Shown here: piece by piece, positions 16,559-25,717 of the stretch
How positions within the stretch are numbered: the first letter of the stretch is position 1
How the letters are laid out: each line of letters starts with the position of its first letter
DNA from: Rhodovibrionaceae bacterium
Lineage (GTDB): Bacteria > Pseudomonadota > Alphaproteobacteria > Kiloniellales > DSM-21159
Assembly: GCA_028279885.1 (NCBI GenBank)
Contig: JANQMX010000057.1
Coordinates: 62,001 to 126,000, forward strand
Direction of reading: 5' to 3'
Length of the DNA: 64,000 bases
The notes under the pieces: generated by a model
Database searches by the model: none
The model's input: only the letters and a program-made list of their open reading frames with translations
What the model was told of the DNA's origin: nothing
Made by a program: the position numbers and the translations under genes

Positions 16559-18433
16559 CTAAATCCAAGTCAGGAGAGGCACCCAGCCCTGAAGGGCGAG
16601 AAAGGTGGCCGCGACCAGGAGTCCGGCTGTGCTCCAGAGGGACAGCGCGCGAAGCCCCCAGCCGGACCGCGACAGCGCCGTCAGGAGCCGGATCGCCCCA
16701 GCGAGCGCCAACACCACCCAGGCGATGCTCAGGCTCGCGAGAACGAGGGATCGTGGGCTGATGCGCCCAAGCTCGGCGACCGACGAGAGCGGCGCCAGCA
16801 TGCCCCAGAGCACATAGAGACCTTGCAGCAGGACCAGGGTCAGGGCGGCAGCACCAAGCAGGACAAGCCCTTGCCCGCCCGGCCCCAAAGGACGCCCGAA
16901 CAGACGGCGCAGAAACACGACAGCGGCTGAGACGATGGCAAGCAGTAGGCCGCTTGCCGCAAGCCAGAACAGCCCGATGTGTAGGGCGGCCTGGAGCGGT
17001 GTGAGCTTCTCGTAGCTGTTCTGCTGGTCGCCGAAGAGAACGAGAGAGTCGCCGTCGTCGAGAAAGAGTTGGGTCGAGACCCCAACGTCCGCTTCGCGGA
17101 AGAATCTCTTCGTTTCAGGAACGAGTGCGCGCGCGCCCAGCGGCAACAGCCCTGAGGTGACGGAGAGCCCGTTGTCCCCGGCGCGCACCCGTTGCAGGCC
17201 AAGCGTCTCGGCTATCCAGGCCCTCTTCACGTTGTCGTCGGTGAAGGGGCGATACCATCCCTCCAGCATGGCCAGCTCGGATGCCGGAACCTGCACCACC
17301 GGCGGTTCCGGCGGCGCCGGCAAGCTGCGCGACACGAATTCGGCGATCTCGCGTCTGACTTCGGCAAAGGCGCCCCGGTTCCCGGTGTTGGTCACCACGG
17401 CGAAGCCGCGACCGGTGCCCGGCAGGATACCGAAGCTGGCCTGGAAGCCATCCACTCGCCCCCAGTGTCCCCAAAATATGCGGCCTGCTTCCAGGAAACC
17501 GAACGTGCCGAGTGCGTAGGAAAAGTCGTAGCCCTGCTGGGCCGCCAAACCGGTCTTCGGCTTTCGCATGCCCTCGATCAACGCCGGGGGTGCAATCTGC
17601 GCCGTCGCACCGTTGCTCGCATGGAAGGCAACCAGCCGACCAAGATCATCGACCGACATGGAGAGCGAGCCGGCCGGGCGAACCGCCATCCGCCAAAACT
17701 CTGCCTCGCTGCCTTCCGGGTTGAAGCTGCGCGGCCGGGCGTTCGGCTCGGCCGCCCAATCGAAGCGTGCGCTGGCCATCCCCAACGGCCGAAACACGCG
17801 CTCGGCCGCCAATTCGTCGAAGGAGCGGCCGGTGACCTGTTCCATGACCGCCGCTGCCAGGGTGGTGCCCAGGTTCGAGTAAGAGAAGTACCGGCCCGGC
17901 GGCCAGCGGAGGCTTAAAGGTCTCGCTAAGACAACCGCGGAGGGACTGAGCACCTCTTCGCTATTGACATGGCTGCGGTGGCCCGAGCCGGGCAGGCCGC
18001 CGGTGTGTTCGAGCAAATGCCCGAACAGGAGCGGCGACTCTTCGGCCCAGGGATTGTCGAGTTCCAGCTCAGGCAGAACCTCACTCACCGGGGTGTCGAG
18101 GGTCAGCAGGCCCTCCGCCATGAGCGTCACCGCCACCAGGGCCGTCACATTCTTCGATATGGAGCCAACGCGCAGCGCGCTGGCTGTCGTCAGCGTCTCG
18201 CCACCCGGCGCGACCCGGCCGATGGCCGCGCTGCGCACGACCTGGCCGTCTTCCACAAGGCTGTAGGCCAGGCCGACGATGCCTCGGTCTTCGACGATAC
18301 GTTCCAGGCGCGTATCGAGCGCGTCCAACGATGCCGCAAGCGCAGCGCCCGAAAACGCGATCGCCAGAGCTGCGCTCCCTAGCAAAGATGCCCAGCTTCG
18401 AAGGCCAAACCAACTGCCAGCGGGCCGCATCAT
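16559..18433 (-). CDS. Beta-lactamase-family serine hydrolase with C-terminal membrane region
   Basis: A 624-residue protein with a signal peptide, then a class C beta-lactamase/penicillin-binding-protein-like domain (about residues 35-400). The catalytic SxxK appears as RVGSISKNV, the YxN motif as FSYSNLG, and a KTG-like triad as FWGHWGRVDG. After about residue 490 come four hydrophobic segments that should anchor it in the inner membrane with the hydrolase outside. Such proteins include D-aminopeptidases, esterases and cell-wall peptidases, so the substrate is not assignable. Its ATG overlaps the TGA of the preceding serine hydrolase gene (A-TGA-TG), indicating translational coupling and joint function. 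Confidence 0.85.
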   Translation of the reverse strand: MMRPAGSWFGLRSWASLLGSAALAIAFSGAALAASLDALDTRLERIVEDRGIVGLAYSLVEDGQVVRSAAIGRVAPGGETLTTASALRVGSISKNVTALVAVTLMAEGLLTLDTPVSEVLPELELDNPWAEESPLLFGHLLEHTGGLPGSGHRSHVNSEEVLSPSAVVLARPLSLRWPPGRYFSYSNLGTTLAAAVMEQVTGRSFDELAAERVFRPLGMASARFDWAAEPNARPRSFNPEGSEAEFWRMAVRPAGSLSMSVDDLGRLVAFHASNGATAQIAPPALIEGMRKPKTGLAAQQGYDFSYALGTFGFLEAGRIFWGHWGRVDGFQASFGILPGTGRGFAVVTNTGNRGAFAEVRREIAEFVSRSLPAPPEPPVVQVPASELAMLEGWYRPFTDDNVKRAWIAETLGLQRVRAGDNGLSVTSGLLPLGARALVPETKRFFREADVGVSTQLFLDDGDSLVLFGDQQNSYEKLTPLQAALHIGLFWLAASGLLLAIVSAAVVFLRRLFGRPLGPGGQGLVLLGAAALTLVLLQGLYVLWGMLAPLSSVAELGRISPRSLVLASLSIAWVVLALAGAIRLLTALSRSGWGLRALSLWSTAGLLVAATFLALQGWVPLLTWI

Positions 18434-19665
18434 GCCGTCTCAAGCTCGGACAGGAGGGCTTGGCCAAGGACGGTCGCCGGCGCCGACTTGTCCGCCAGAT
18501 TCGAGAGGTTGGCCAGGACGACGACCACCGCGTCGCTCTTGGGATGCCAGGCCAGAAAGCTCGAAAAGCCCGGCACATCACCGGCGTGGCCCAGGGCATC
18601 GCCATAGCGCGCGAGGCAGAAGCCGTAGCCAAAGGACTCGGCGACGGGGAGAAAGTCTCGCTGTGCGCGTCGGCTCTCCTCGCTAAGCGTCTCGCCGGCG
18701 GCCAAGACTCTACCCAGGCGCAGAAGATCGGCGAGCGTGCCATTCATGTTCCCCGCAGCGCCCGCCCAGGAAGCGCTGAAGTCCGTCGCATCGAAGAACA
18801 CACCGCCGTACTCGATCGACCCCGCCTCAGCGCCGAAGCGGTAACCCCGCGGCGCCGGCGGCGCGAGCGCTTGGCTTTGCGGGATCACAATGCTCTCCGC
18901 CTCGTAGGGCACCAGAAGCCTCGACCGCAGCAGCGCCATCAGGGGCTCACCCGTCGCCCGCTCAAGTACATCAGCCAACAGGACGGTGTTGGCATTGGAA
19001 TAGTGAAAGCCCTCTCCGGGCGGCGCTGCCGGCGCATTGTTGAAGGCGACGCTCAGAACCTCCTCGCGTGGAATAGTGCGCGTCGGTGTCCGGTTGACTT
19101 GGGCGCGGAAGGCCGGATCCCGCAGGGGATTGAAAAGCCCGCTGGTGTGATTGCCCAGCATGCGCAGGCTGATCTCGTCCCCACCCGGCACGTCATCGCG
19201 ATAGCTCGAGACCGGGTCGTCGAGGCCTATTCGCCCCCAATCGGAAAGCTGCAAAGCAATGGTGCCAACGAAGAGCTTGGCGATGCTGCCCAGCCGCATC
19301 GTCATCTCCGGCACCACCGGCGCGCCGCTGTCCACATCGGCAACCCCCAGGGCCAAAAGCTCCGCTGTCCTGTCGCCCAACTGCAGCCCGATCAGCGCGC
19401 CCGGCAGCCCTTGCTTTGCCAGCTCTTCAAAGGTCCCGCGCGTCCGCGCCTTGAGCTTGCCAATAACAATGCCGGAGGCTGCGCCTTTGGTGGTGGCTGC
19501 TTGGGCCTTCCGAAGGCAAGGCCATACACCGGCAACCGCCATGGCCAAGCCGCAGCGAAAGACCCAGCGCCTTTGGTCTAAGAATGAGCGGCTCGCATCG
19601 TGTCGATTGGGCAGGGACTGAGCCTCTAAGGAAAGCAATGAGGAAAAGCGACGAGGTGGGAGCAT
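18430..19665 (-). CDS. Beta-lactamase-family serine hydrolase, exported
   Basis: A 411-residue homologue of the next gene, with the same active-site set: LGSIAKLF (SxxK), FHYSNAN (YxN) and LGHAGDVPG (HxG). The N-terminus has RRWVFRCGLAMAVAGV, a twin-arginine-like or plain signal peptide ending near RKAQA, so the enzyme is likely periplasmic. Two homologous hydrolases encoded head to tail with overlapping stop and start codons suggest they act on related or successive substrates. The true start could be later than the ATG at 19665, since residues before the signal peptide are unusually long. Confidence 0.82.
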   Translation of the reverse strand: MLPPRRFSSLLSLEAQSLPNRHDASRSFLDQRRWVFRCGLAMAVAGVWPCLRKAQAATTKGAASGIVIGKLKARTRGTFEELAKQGLPGALIGLQLGDRTAELLALGVADVDSGAPVVPEMTMRLGSIAKLFVGTIALQLSDWGRIGLDDPVSSYRDDVPGGDEISLRMLGNHTSGLFNPLRDPAFRAQVNRTPTRTIPREEVLSVAFNNAPAAPPGEGFHYSNANTVLLADVLERATGEPLMALLRSRLLVPYEAESIVIPQSQALAPPAPRGYRFGAEAGSIEYGGVFFDATDFSASWAGAAGNMNGTLADLLRLGRVLAAGETLSEESRRAQRDFLPVAESFGYGFCLARYGDALGHAGDVPGFSSFLAWHPKSDAVVVVLANLSNLADKSAPATVLGQALLSELETA

Positions 19666-19892
19666 GGCTCTGGCCGCTCACGAGAAGCTCTAGGACGGGT
19701 GTCGAAAAGAAGACGCACGTCGCCCCCATCTCCCCCATAGTCCGACGAGTTATCTGGGGCATGCACGGAGGCCGGCGGTAAAGAGGGGCCGAACTCCAGG
19801 GCATAGGTGGCTGGCAGGGCGGCCGGACGACCAAGATCCATCTAGCCGTCATGCCCAGGACCTTCTTCGGCCTACCCCCGTGCAGGAACAGC

Positions 19893-21956
19893 TCAGGCAG
19901 CTTCTGGCAGCCACACCGAGAATTTCGTGCCGATGCCTGGCTCGCTTTCGACGGACATCCTGCCGCCCTGCCGCTCGATCAGCGTATGGCTGATCGACAG
20001 CCCAAGACCGGTTCCGCGATCTCGTTTGGTCGTGAAGAAGGGGTCGAAGACCTTCTGCAGGACCTCGGTCGGCATGCCGACTCCACTATCCTCCACCTCG
20101 ATCGTCACGCCGTCTCTGTCGTCGAGCCTGCTGTCGAAGGTGCGCAAAGTCATGCGTCCCCCGTCGGGCATGGCATGAATGGCGTTGACCATCAAATTGA
20201 CCAGCACCTGCTGCAGCTCCGTGCGGTTCATCACGATCAGCCGGGTCGCACTGTCCCCGCGCTCGATTGCGATATCCGACTTGTGCAAGAGATGCTTGAC
20301 CAGCGGTAGGCAGTCGGTGATGACGTCCGGCGGCCGATGGCTCTCGACATAGTCCGCATATTCCTCGGGTTTGGCGAACTGAAGCAGCTTGGTCACGATC
20401 ATGCTGATGCGGTGAATCTGCTCGTCCAAGAGCCGCAGTTCCGTCGCGGCCTGTTCAGCCTTGTCGCCCATGATGTTGCGGACGACTTCCAGATTGCCCT
20501 GCATGACGGCGATCGGATTGTTGATTTCGTGAGCAACGCCCGCCGTGATCTCTCCAATCGCCGCAAGCTTTTCCGACATGATGAGCTGCTTCGTCGTCGC
20601 CTCCAATTGGCGATTGGCCAACTTGAGTTCGCGCGTGCGCTCTTCGACGCGCGCGTTCAGCTCCTCATTCCAGCTTCTCAGCTGGCGATCGCGCGCCTGC
20701 AGCCGGTCCAGGAGGTCGTCGAGGTGGGTCGCGACGCGGCCGATTTCGTCGTTGGCCTCATCGAGCCCGGTGCGCGCGCTCAGGTCTCCGCCTTCGACGC
20801 GGGCGATGGTGCCCGTCATGCGCTCCAGCGGCATGAAGATACCGCGCGCCCAGCGCAGGAAGATAGGAATGCTGGCCGCGGTGATGACGAGGAAAGCGAG
20901 GGCGATGATAAATAGCGTCTCGTATTTCATATCCTCGAAGGGCGCTTCGAGGAAGCCGACGTAGAGCATGCCGATGCGCTGGCCGAAGCTGTCGACGATC
21001 GGTTCATATGCGGAGATGTACCAGTCGTTGACGACGAACGCGCTGTCCAGCCAGGTTCGGCCCTCGTCGAGAACGGCAGAACGGACAATCGCCGATACGC
21101 GCGTGCCAAGCGCCCGGCGGCCTTCGAACAGCCTGACGTTAGTGCTGACGCGAACGTCTTCGAGAAACAGGGTCGCTGTGCCGCGGCTGCCCTCCGGCAG
21201 GCTCGCTTCCTGATAGACCAGGTCGTTGATCGTATCGATGAAGACAAGGTTCTGGTTCAGCAGGATGCCGCCGACCATCACCCCCCGGCTCCCATCGCCG
21301 AAGCTGATCGGCGCGGCCGACTGGATCACCATGCCCCGGGTTTCCGTCGTTCGATCAGTTGGCACGGCGGCGGGCGTTGGCACGAGTTCCAGCCGTGATC
21401 TTTCAGCCAGATCGTCGGACAGCTCGGCCAGCTCATGATTTTCGAAAAGGTCGATTTCCGTATTGGCAATCCCCCGCATGGCCGATGCAATGATCGGCCA
21501 ATCGGTTCGCCGCGTCGTGGTCGTCGGTGCCGGGGCGGATGCGAAGACCCGGCCGTCGGGCTCGACGATATAGAGAAAGTCGAGACCGAGATCCCGCCGA
21601 CTGGCATCGAGGTAAGAATCGATCTGTCCGTCGTCCGCCATGATGTCGCGGAACCGAGCCGACGCACCGAGCGCCTGAATTCGATCCTCCGTGGTTTCGA
21701 GGATCCGAGACAGGTACTGGTGCGCGATCGTCAAATCACCATTCACCTTGGAGATCAGGGTCGCATCGAAGCGGTCGCTCCAGCGGCTGATCGTGATGGC
21801 GAGTAGCAGCGGCAGGATGACAAGCGTTGGCAGCAAGGCGATGGCGAGCAACCGAAAGCGGACCGACCGGCCCGGCTTCTTCGCCGTCACGCCCGGCGCA
21901 GGCTTGGCAGACTTCAGAGTGCCCGGTGTCAGAGCAGGTGACAGACCGTCATGCAT
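19893..21956 (-). CDS. Sensor histidine kinase with periplasmic Cache-type sensor
   Basis: A 687-residue membrane kinase. Membrane segment one lies at about residues 33-58 and is followed by a roughly 290-residue periplasmic region of the single/double Cache kind (DFLYIVEPDGRVFAS; YEPIVDSFGQRIGMLYVG). The second membrane segment lies at about 350-372, then a HAMP domain and a coiled coil. The HisKA box is AGVAHEINNPIAVMQGN with phospho-acceptor His476. The ATPase motifs are NLMVNAIHAM (N box), VEDSGVGM, FDPFFTTK and GTGLGLSIS. The gene overlaps the end of the upstream response-regulator gene by eight bases, so the pair is co-translated. Ligand unknown; the adjacent liv operon suggests the imported substrate or a relative. 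Confidence 0.92.
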   Translation of the reverse strand: MHDGLSPALTPGTLKSAKPAPGVTAKKPGRSVRFRLLAIALLPTLVILPLLLAITISRWSDRFDATLISKVNGDLTIAHQYLSRILETTEDRIQALGASARFRDIMADDGQIDSYLDASRRDLGLDFLYIVEPDGRVFASAPAPTTTTRRTDWPIIASAMRGIANTEIDLFENHELAELSDDLAERSRLELVPTPAAVPTDRTTETRGMVIQSAAPISFGDGSRGVMVGGILLNQNLVFIDTINDLVYQEASLPEGSRGTATLFLEDVRVSTNVRLFEGRRALGTRVSAIVRSAVLDEGRTWLDSAFVVNDWYISAYEPIVDSFGQRIGMLYVGFLEAPFEDMKYETLFIIALAFLVITAASIPIFLRWARGIFMPLERMTGTIARVEGGDLSARTGLDEANDEIGRVATHLDDLLDRLQARDRQLRSWNEELNARVEERTRELKLANRQLEATTKQLIMSEKLAAIGEITAGVAHEINNPIAVMQGNLEVVRNIMGDKAEQAATELRLLDEQIHRISMIVTKLLQFAKPEEYADYVESHRPPDVITDCLPLVKHLLHKSDIAIERGDSATRLIVMNRTELQQVLVNLMVNAIHAMPDGGRMTLRTFDSRLDDRDGVTIEVEDSGVGMPTEVLQKVFDPFFTTKRDRGTGLGLSISHTLIERQGGRMSVESEPGIGTKFSVWLPEAA

Positions 21957-23352
21957 TCCAGGCCGCGCACTTCCGGTCGATCGTCTTCCGCGAGATGCCG
22001 AGCTGACGCGCAGCCTCCTCCCGGTTGCCGCCCACCTCCCTCAAGACCGACAGGATATGGCGGCGCTCGACCTCGGCAAGACTGCCTCCGTTTTTTGTCT
22101 GCGTCGGGCTTTCCGTGCCGAACTGATCGGGAAAGCGTCCCAAGATCAAGCTCCGCTCGATCACGTTGCGCAGCTCACGGACGTTGCCCGGCCAGTCGTA
22201 GCGCGCAAGCATGGTTTGGGCGCGCTCGTCCATGGGCAGCGGCGGCATGCCAAGCTGTTGCGACAGCCGAATCATCAGCAGCGCGGCAAGCTCTTGAACA
22301 TCGTCGCCCCGGTCCTTGAGTGGCGGCAAGTGTATCTGCATGACGTTGATGCGGAAAAAGAGGTCGGCGCGAAACCGCTCCCGTTCGACCTGCAGGTTGA
22401 GGTCCGCATTGGTGGCGAAGAGAAGTCGCAGATCGACGGGGATCTCACGTTCGGCCCCCACGGGCCGCACCCGCTTGTCCTCCAACACCCGCAGCAGCTT
22501 GCTCTGCATCGGCAATGGCAGCTCGCCGATCTCATCGAGAAACAGAGTCCCGCCCTGCGCGTGCTGGAACAGCCCGTCGCGAGCGGCTTGCGCGCCTGTG
22601 AAAGCCCCCTTCACGTGACCGAACAGCTCGCTCTCGATCATCTCCGGAGGAATCGCCGCACAATTGACGGGAACGAAGGGCTTGTCGCTGCGGTCGGACA
22701 GGGAGTGAAGCATGCGCGCCGCGACCTCCTTGCCCGTTCCCGATTGCCCGGTGATCAGCACCGAGGTCGGCAGCGGCGCAACGCGCGCGATTGTCTCGCG
22801 CACCGACTGAATGGCTTGCGATTCCCCGATCAGGCGGTCGCTTAGACGATCGTCCGAGGAGGCTCGTAACTCGTAGCGCAGTACGTAGTTCTCACGCTGC
22901 AGTCTGACCCGGTCGAGGCAGCGCGCAACGGCGTTGAGGATCTGGTTCGACCGGAACGGCTTCAGCACAAAGTCCGCCGCCCCTGCGCGCAACGCCTGAA
23001 TCGCCGTTTCCAGATCGGCATAGGCGGTGATGAGTATGGCGTCGGCGAAGAACCCAACGGCGCGCTGCTCAGCGAGCCACTCGACCCCGTTCTTGCCCGG
23101 CATGAGATTGTCCAGGATCAAGACGTCGAAGTGATTCTCGTCGAGCTTGGCGGCCGCTTCCTCGGTATCCGCCGCGGTTTCGAGTCGCTTGCATCGAGGG
23201 CCGAGTGTGCGAACCAAAAAGTTGCGCATGCCAGGCTCATCGTCCACCACCAGGATCGACGCCTGGGCCAGCCAAGGCCCAAACTCCGGATTGCCATTCG
23301 GCTCCCTACTTCGGCTTGTAAGGTCGGCCTGTCTTTCCGCAACACGCGGCAT
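21949..23352 (-). CDS. NtrC-family sigma-54-dependent response regulator
   Basis: A 467-residue activator of sigma-54 promoters. A receiver domain comes first (ILVVDDEP; phospho-acceptor Asp81 in LILDNLMPGKNG; the conserved lysine in VLKPFRS). An AAA+ domain follows, with Walker A GQSGTGKE at about 202-209 and the sigma-54 contact loop GAFTGA at about 249-254. A Fis-type helix-turn-helix lies at the C-terminus (NREEAARQLGISRKTIDRK). The ATG at 23352 is chosen because GGGGAGG precedes it at ideal distance; a longer frame to 23421 lacks this. It is cotranscribed with the histidine kinase. The one strong sigma-54 promoter I see in the window lies upstream of the livK gene, so that operon is its likely target. 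Confidence 0.93.
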   Translation of the reverse strand: MPRVAERQADLTSRSREPNGNPEFGPWLAQASILVVDDEPGMRNFLVRTLGPRCKRLETAADTEEAAAKLDENHFDVLILDNLMPGKNGVEWLAEQRAVGFFADAILITAYADLETAIQALRAGAADFVLKPFRSNQILNAVARCLDRVRLQRENYVLRYELRASSDDRLSDRLIGESQAIQSVRETIARVAPLPTSVLITGQSGTGKEVAARMLHSLSDRSDKPFVPVNCAAIPPEMIESELFGHVKGAFTGAQAARDGLFQHAQGGTLFLDEIGELPLPMQSKLLRVLEDKRVRPVGAEREIPVDLRLLFATNADLNLQVERERFRADLFFRINVMQIHLPPLKDRGDDVQELAALLMIRLSQQLGMPPLPMDERAQTMLARYDWPGNVRELRNVIERSLILGRFPDQFGTESPTQTKNGGSLAEVERRHILSVLREVGGNREEAARQLGISRKTIDRKCAAWNA

Positions 23353-23394
23353 GGCGCCTCCCCGCGGTTGGTTCGATGCCAACAGCTTGTGTTC

Positions 23395-23433
23395 TACACC
23401 CAGTGTAACGCAAAACCGCACAAATACGTATTT
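23395..23433. promoter_or_regulatory. Palindromes in the response-regulator promoter region
   Basis: Two inverted repeats lie 43-81 bases before the regulator's start in an AT-rich stretch: TACAC-CCA-GTGTA at 23395-23407 and the perfect 12-base palindrome AAATACGTATTT at 23422-23433. Either may be an operator for autoregulation or for another regulator. Neither matches a site I can name. Confidence 0.4.
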
Positions 23434-23554
23434 TTCTTACAACTACACCGATTTTGCCCCGCATATCAGACCCAAGGCTTGCGACGGCGGTCTGATTTCC
23501 AGTCTCGAAGCCTCCCTGTTCCTCGCCCGACGCGGTCGGTCCCTGCGTTGCTGA

Positions 23555-24394
23555 CTAATGCGACATGAAGACCGGAACGGTCATACTCTCCAATACGGTT
23601 CGGGTAACACCGCCGAGGATGACCTCGCGCAGCTTGGGTGTGCCGTAAGCGCCCATGATCAACACGTCGGCGCGCGAATTCGAGAGCTCGTTCATGATCA
23701 CGCTAGACGTGCTGATGTCGCCCTTGGGCACGCGCATCACGGAGTTGCTAATGCCGTGCGCCTCCAGGTGACGCGACAGTCCCTCGCCCGGCTTGGTTTT
23801 CTGATAGTGCTCGATGTTCTCCGGATCGACGACGAGGATCACGGCTTCCTTCATCGTTTCCAGCAGCGGCAGCGCATCGTGCACCGCGCGCGTGGCGGCC
23901 TTGCTACCGTCCCAGGCGATCAGTCCCTTGGCGAAAGGAATCTCGTGTGCGCCGATGTAGGGCATGAAGATAACAGGGCGGCCCGACGAGAACATGACCT
24001 CTTCGGAAAGCTCAGCGACGAACGCGGCGTGCTCGCGGTCGGGGTTGGCCTGACGCAGAATGCTCACGTCGTGGATGCGGGCCAGGCGTGACAGCTTTTC
24101 CGGTGCCTTGCCGTCGGCGCCCTCGATGATATGGGTCCTGGTGCCGATGCCGGCCGTCTCGGCCAGCTTGCAAAACTCTTCGAGCGTCGAGTGCGCATGC
24201 GCGCGCGTCCTTTCTATGACCGCGTCGCCCTCGGAAACGCCCAGTTTCCGAAGGATGCTCGAGTGAGGCAGTGCGTCAACCGCGACGCCTGTCAGCGTGG
24301 CATCGTGCGCCTTGGCGATTGCAAGTGCGCTGTCGATACGCTCCGCATTGGACTCGCCCTGGTCCAGGTAAACCAAGATATCTTTGAATTGCAT
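23555..24394 (-). CDS. Universal stress protein (tandem UspA domains)
   Basis: A 279-residue cytoplasmic protein with two UspA-fold halves. The first begins FKDILVYLDQGESN and the second FAKGLIAWDGSKAATRAV. The second half ends with the ATP-binding signature GAYGTPKLREVILGGVTRTVLESMTVPVFMSH, and the first half lacks a clear copy of it. This arrangement is common for the longer Usp proteins. The ATG at 24394 starts exactly at the first beta strand; an upstream frame adds 50 residues of non-conserved sequence. It is the last gene of the liv operon, suggesting a role tied to the imported compound or to starvation, but its function here is unknown. Confidence 0.88.
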   Translation of the reverse strand: MQFKDILVYLDQGESNAERIDSALAIAKAHDATLTGVAVDALPHSSILRKLGVSEGDAVIERTRAHAHSTLEEFCKLAETAGIGTRTHIIEGADGKAPEKLSRLARIHDVSILRQANPDREHAAFVAELSEEVMFSSGRPVIFMPYIGAHEIPFAKGLIAWDGSKAATRAVHDALPLLETMKEAVILVVDPENIEHYQKTKPGEGLSRHLEAHGISNSVMRVPKGDISTSSVIMNELSNSRADVLIMGAYGTPKLREVILGGVTRTVLESMTVPVFMSH

Positions 24395-24530
24395 CGTGTC
24401 GCTCGACAATGGTCGCCAAGATGAGAGTGTTGGACTGGTACCCGTTGCGGCTTTCACAGGGATCGCATGCGGGCAGCCGCGCAGTCCTGATAACCACCCT
24501 GGGCTTTGGTCCACGCGGTCATTGGCGTTG

Positions 24531-24617
24531 CTAGAACACGCCAAAATTCTTATCGAACATCAGCCCGATACAGATGCCGATCATCAGTGCCAACAGCAGT
24601 TTGGTTTGCTTGCTCAT
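24531..24617 (-). CDS. 28-residue single-span membrane peptide, operon-embedded
   Basis: This small reading frame encodes 28 residues: a short basic head (MSKQTK), one hydrophobic helix of about 15 residues (LLLALMIGICIGLMF) and the tail DKNFGVF. It fits a type of tiny inner-membrane protein. Its ATG lies two bases after the TGA of livM, with an AAGAGAG stretch inside the livM end as a possible ribosome site, so translation is probably coupled to livM. It is followed by uspA. I do not recognise a family. It is kept as a likely gene because of the positive-inside layout, the tight spacing and the lack of another explanation for the gap. Confidence 0.55.
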   Translation of the reverse strand: MSKQTKLLLALMIGICIGLMFDKNFGVF

Positions 24618-24619
24618 GC

Positions 24620-25702
24620 TCAACTCTCTTGTTTGCTCAAGCCTTTATGGTCGCGCGGCACCTCGTTTCTGAGTGACCGAGACCGCAGAAACCTCTGCTT
24701 GATGTTGTCCCAAAGCTTGGCCATCCCAAGCGGCTCGTAAATCATGAACACGATGATCAAAACGCCGAAAACCACCTGTTCGATCGAGGAGATGATCGTC
24801 GCGTCGATTGCGCCGTGAAAGAGGTTATTGCCGACGCTGTTCAGCACCACGGGAAAAAGCAGGATGAAGGCCGCACCGATGAATGCGCCGTTTATGGTGC
24901 CGAGGCCGCCGAGAATGACCATGAAGAGGATCTCGAACGACAGCTTGATGTCGAAGGCCACCGGTTCCAGTGACTTCAGATAAGTGAACGCAAACAACGC
25001 CCCGGCGACGCCGCAATAGAACGCGCTTATCGCAAAGGCCTGCAGCTTCGTTCTCAACAACGAGATGCCCATGGATTCGGCGGCGATATCCATGTCGCGC
25101 ACCGCCATCCAGTTTCGCCCCGTACTGCCACGCGCCATGTTCATCGCAAGCAGTGTCAGGACGGTTACCACCACGACGACGACGAAGAACATCTCCATCG
25201 GCGAGGTGAAGGCGTGACCGAAGATGACGATATCCTGCGCCGTGATGATGCCCGAGGTGTCGTAGTTCTTGAACCAGCCGAACTTGTCGATCATCCAGAT
25301 GATGAAGAACTGCGAGGCGAGCGTCGCCACCATAAGGTAGATGCCCCGGACCCTCAGGCTCGGCAAACCGAACAGGATGCCGAAGCCAGCGGCGACCAAG
25401 CCGGATAAGCCCAGCGCGACGAAAAAAGGGATGTCCGGCACACGCAGAATGAAGTTGAAGCAGGCGAATGCGCCGGCAGCCATGAAGCCCGCCGCCCCGA
25501 GGGACAATTGCCCCGTGTAGCCCATAACGATCTGCTGGCCGATCGCGGCAAGCGCGAGGCAGAGCCAGGGTATCAGGATCGACGTGTACCAATAGTCGGT
25601 CTCGACGATCGACGGAATGACGAGGAAAGCCAGGGCCATCAAGACGACGAAGTTTACCACGTCGCCTTTTGTGTAGGTCATGAAGACCGGTTTCGCGCTC
25701 AC
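24620..25702 (-). CDS. livM: Branched-chain amino-acid-type ABC transporter permease LivM
   Basis: A 360-residue inner-membrane permease with about ten membrane segments. The LivM/UrtC motif GQQIVMGYTGQLSLGAAGFMAAGAF lies at about 57-81 and the cytoplasmic coupling loop NWMAVRDMDIAAESMGI near 197. The signature LGGLGTINGAFIGAAF lies near 270. It pairs with LivH to form the channel of an importer for branched-chain amino acids or other small carboxylate compounds. The GTG start at 25702 is supported by GGGGGAGGAG six bases before it. It sits in the order livK, livF, livG, livH, livM on one strand. Confidence 0.93.
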   Translation of the reverse strand: MSAKPVFMTYTKGDVVNFVVLMALAFLVIPSIVETDYWYTSILIPWLCLALAAIGQQIVMGYTGQLSLGAAGFMAAGAFACFNFILRVPDIPFFVALGLSGLVAAGFGILFGLPSLRVRGIYLMVATLASQFFIIWMIDKFGWFKNYDTSGIITAQDIVIFGHAFTSPMEMFFVVVVVVTVLTLLAMNMARGSTGRNWMAVRDMDIAAESMGISLLRTKLQAFAISAFYCGVAGALFAFTYLKSLEPVAFDIKLSFEILFMVILGGLGTINGAFIGAAFILLFPVVLNSVGNNLFHGAIDATIISSIEQVVFGVLIIVFMIYEPLGMAKLWDNIKQRFLRSRSLRNEVPRDHKGLSKQES

Positions 25703-25717
25703 GTGATGCTCCTCCCC

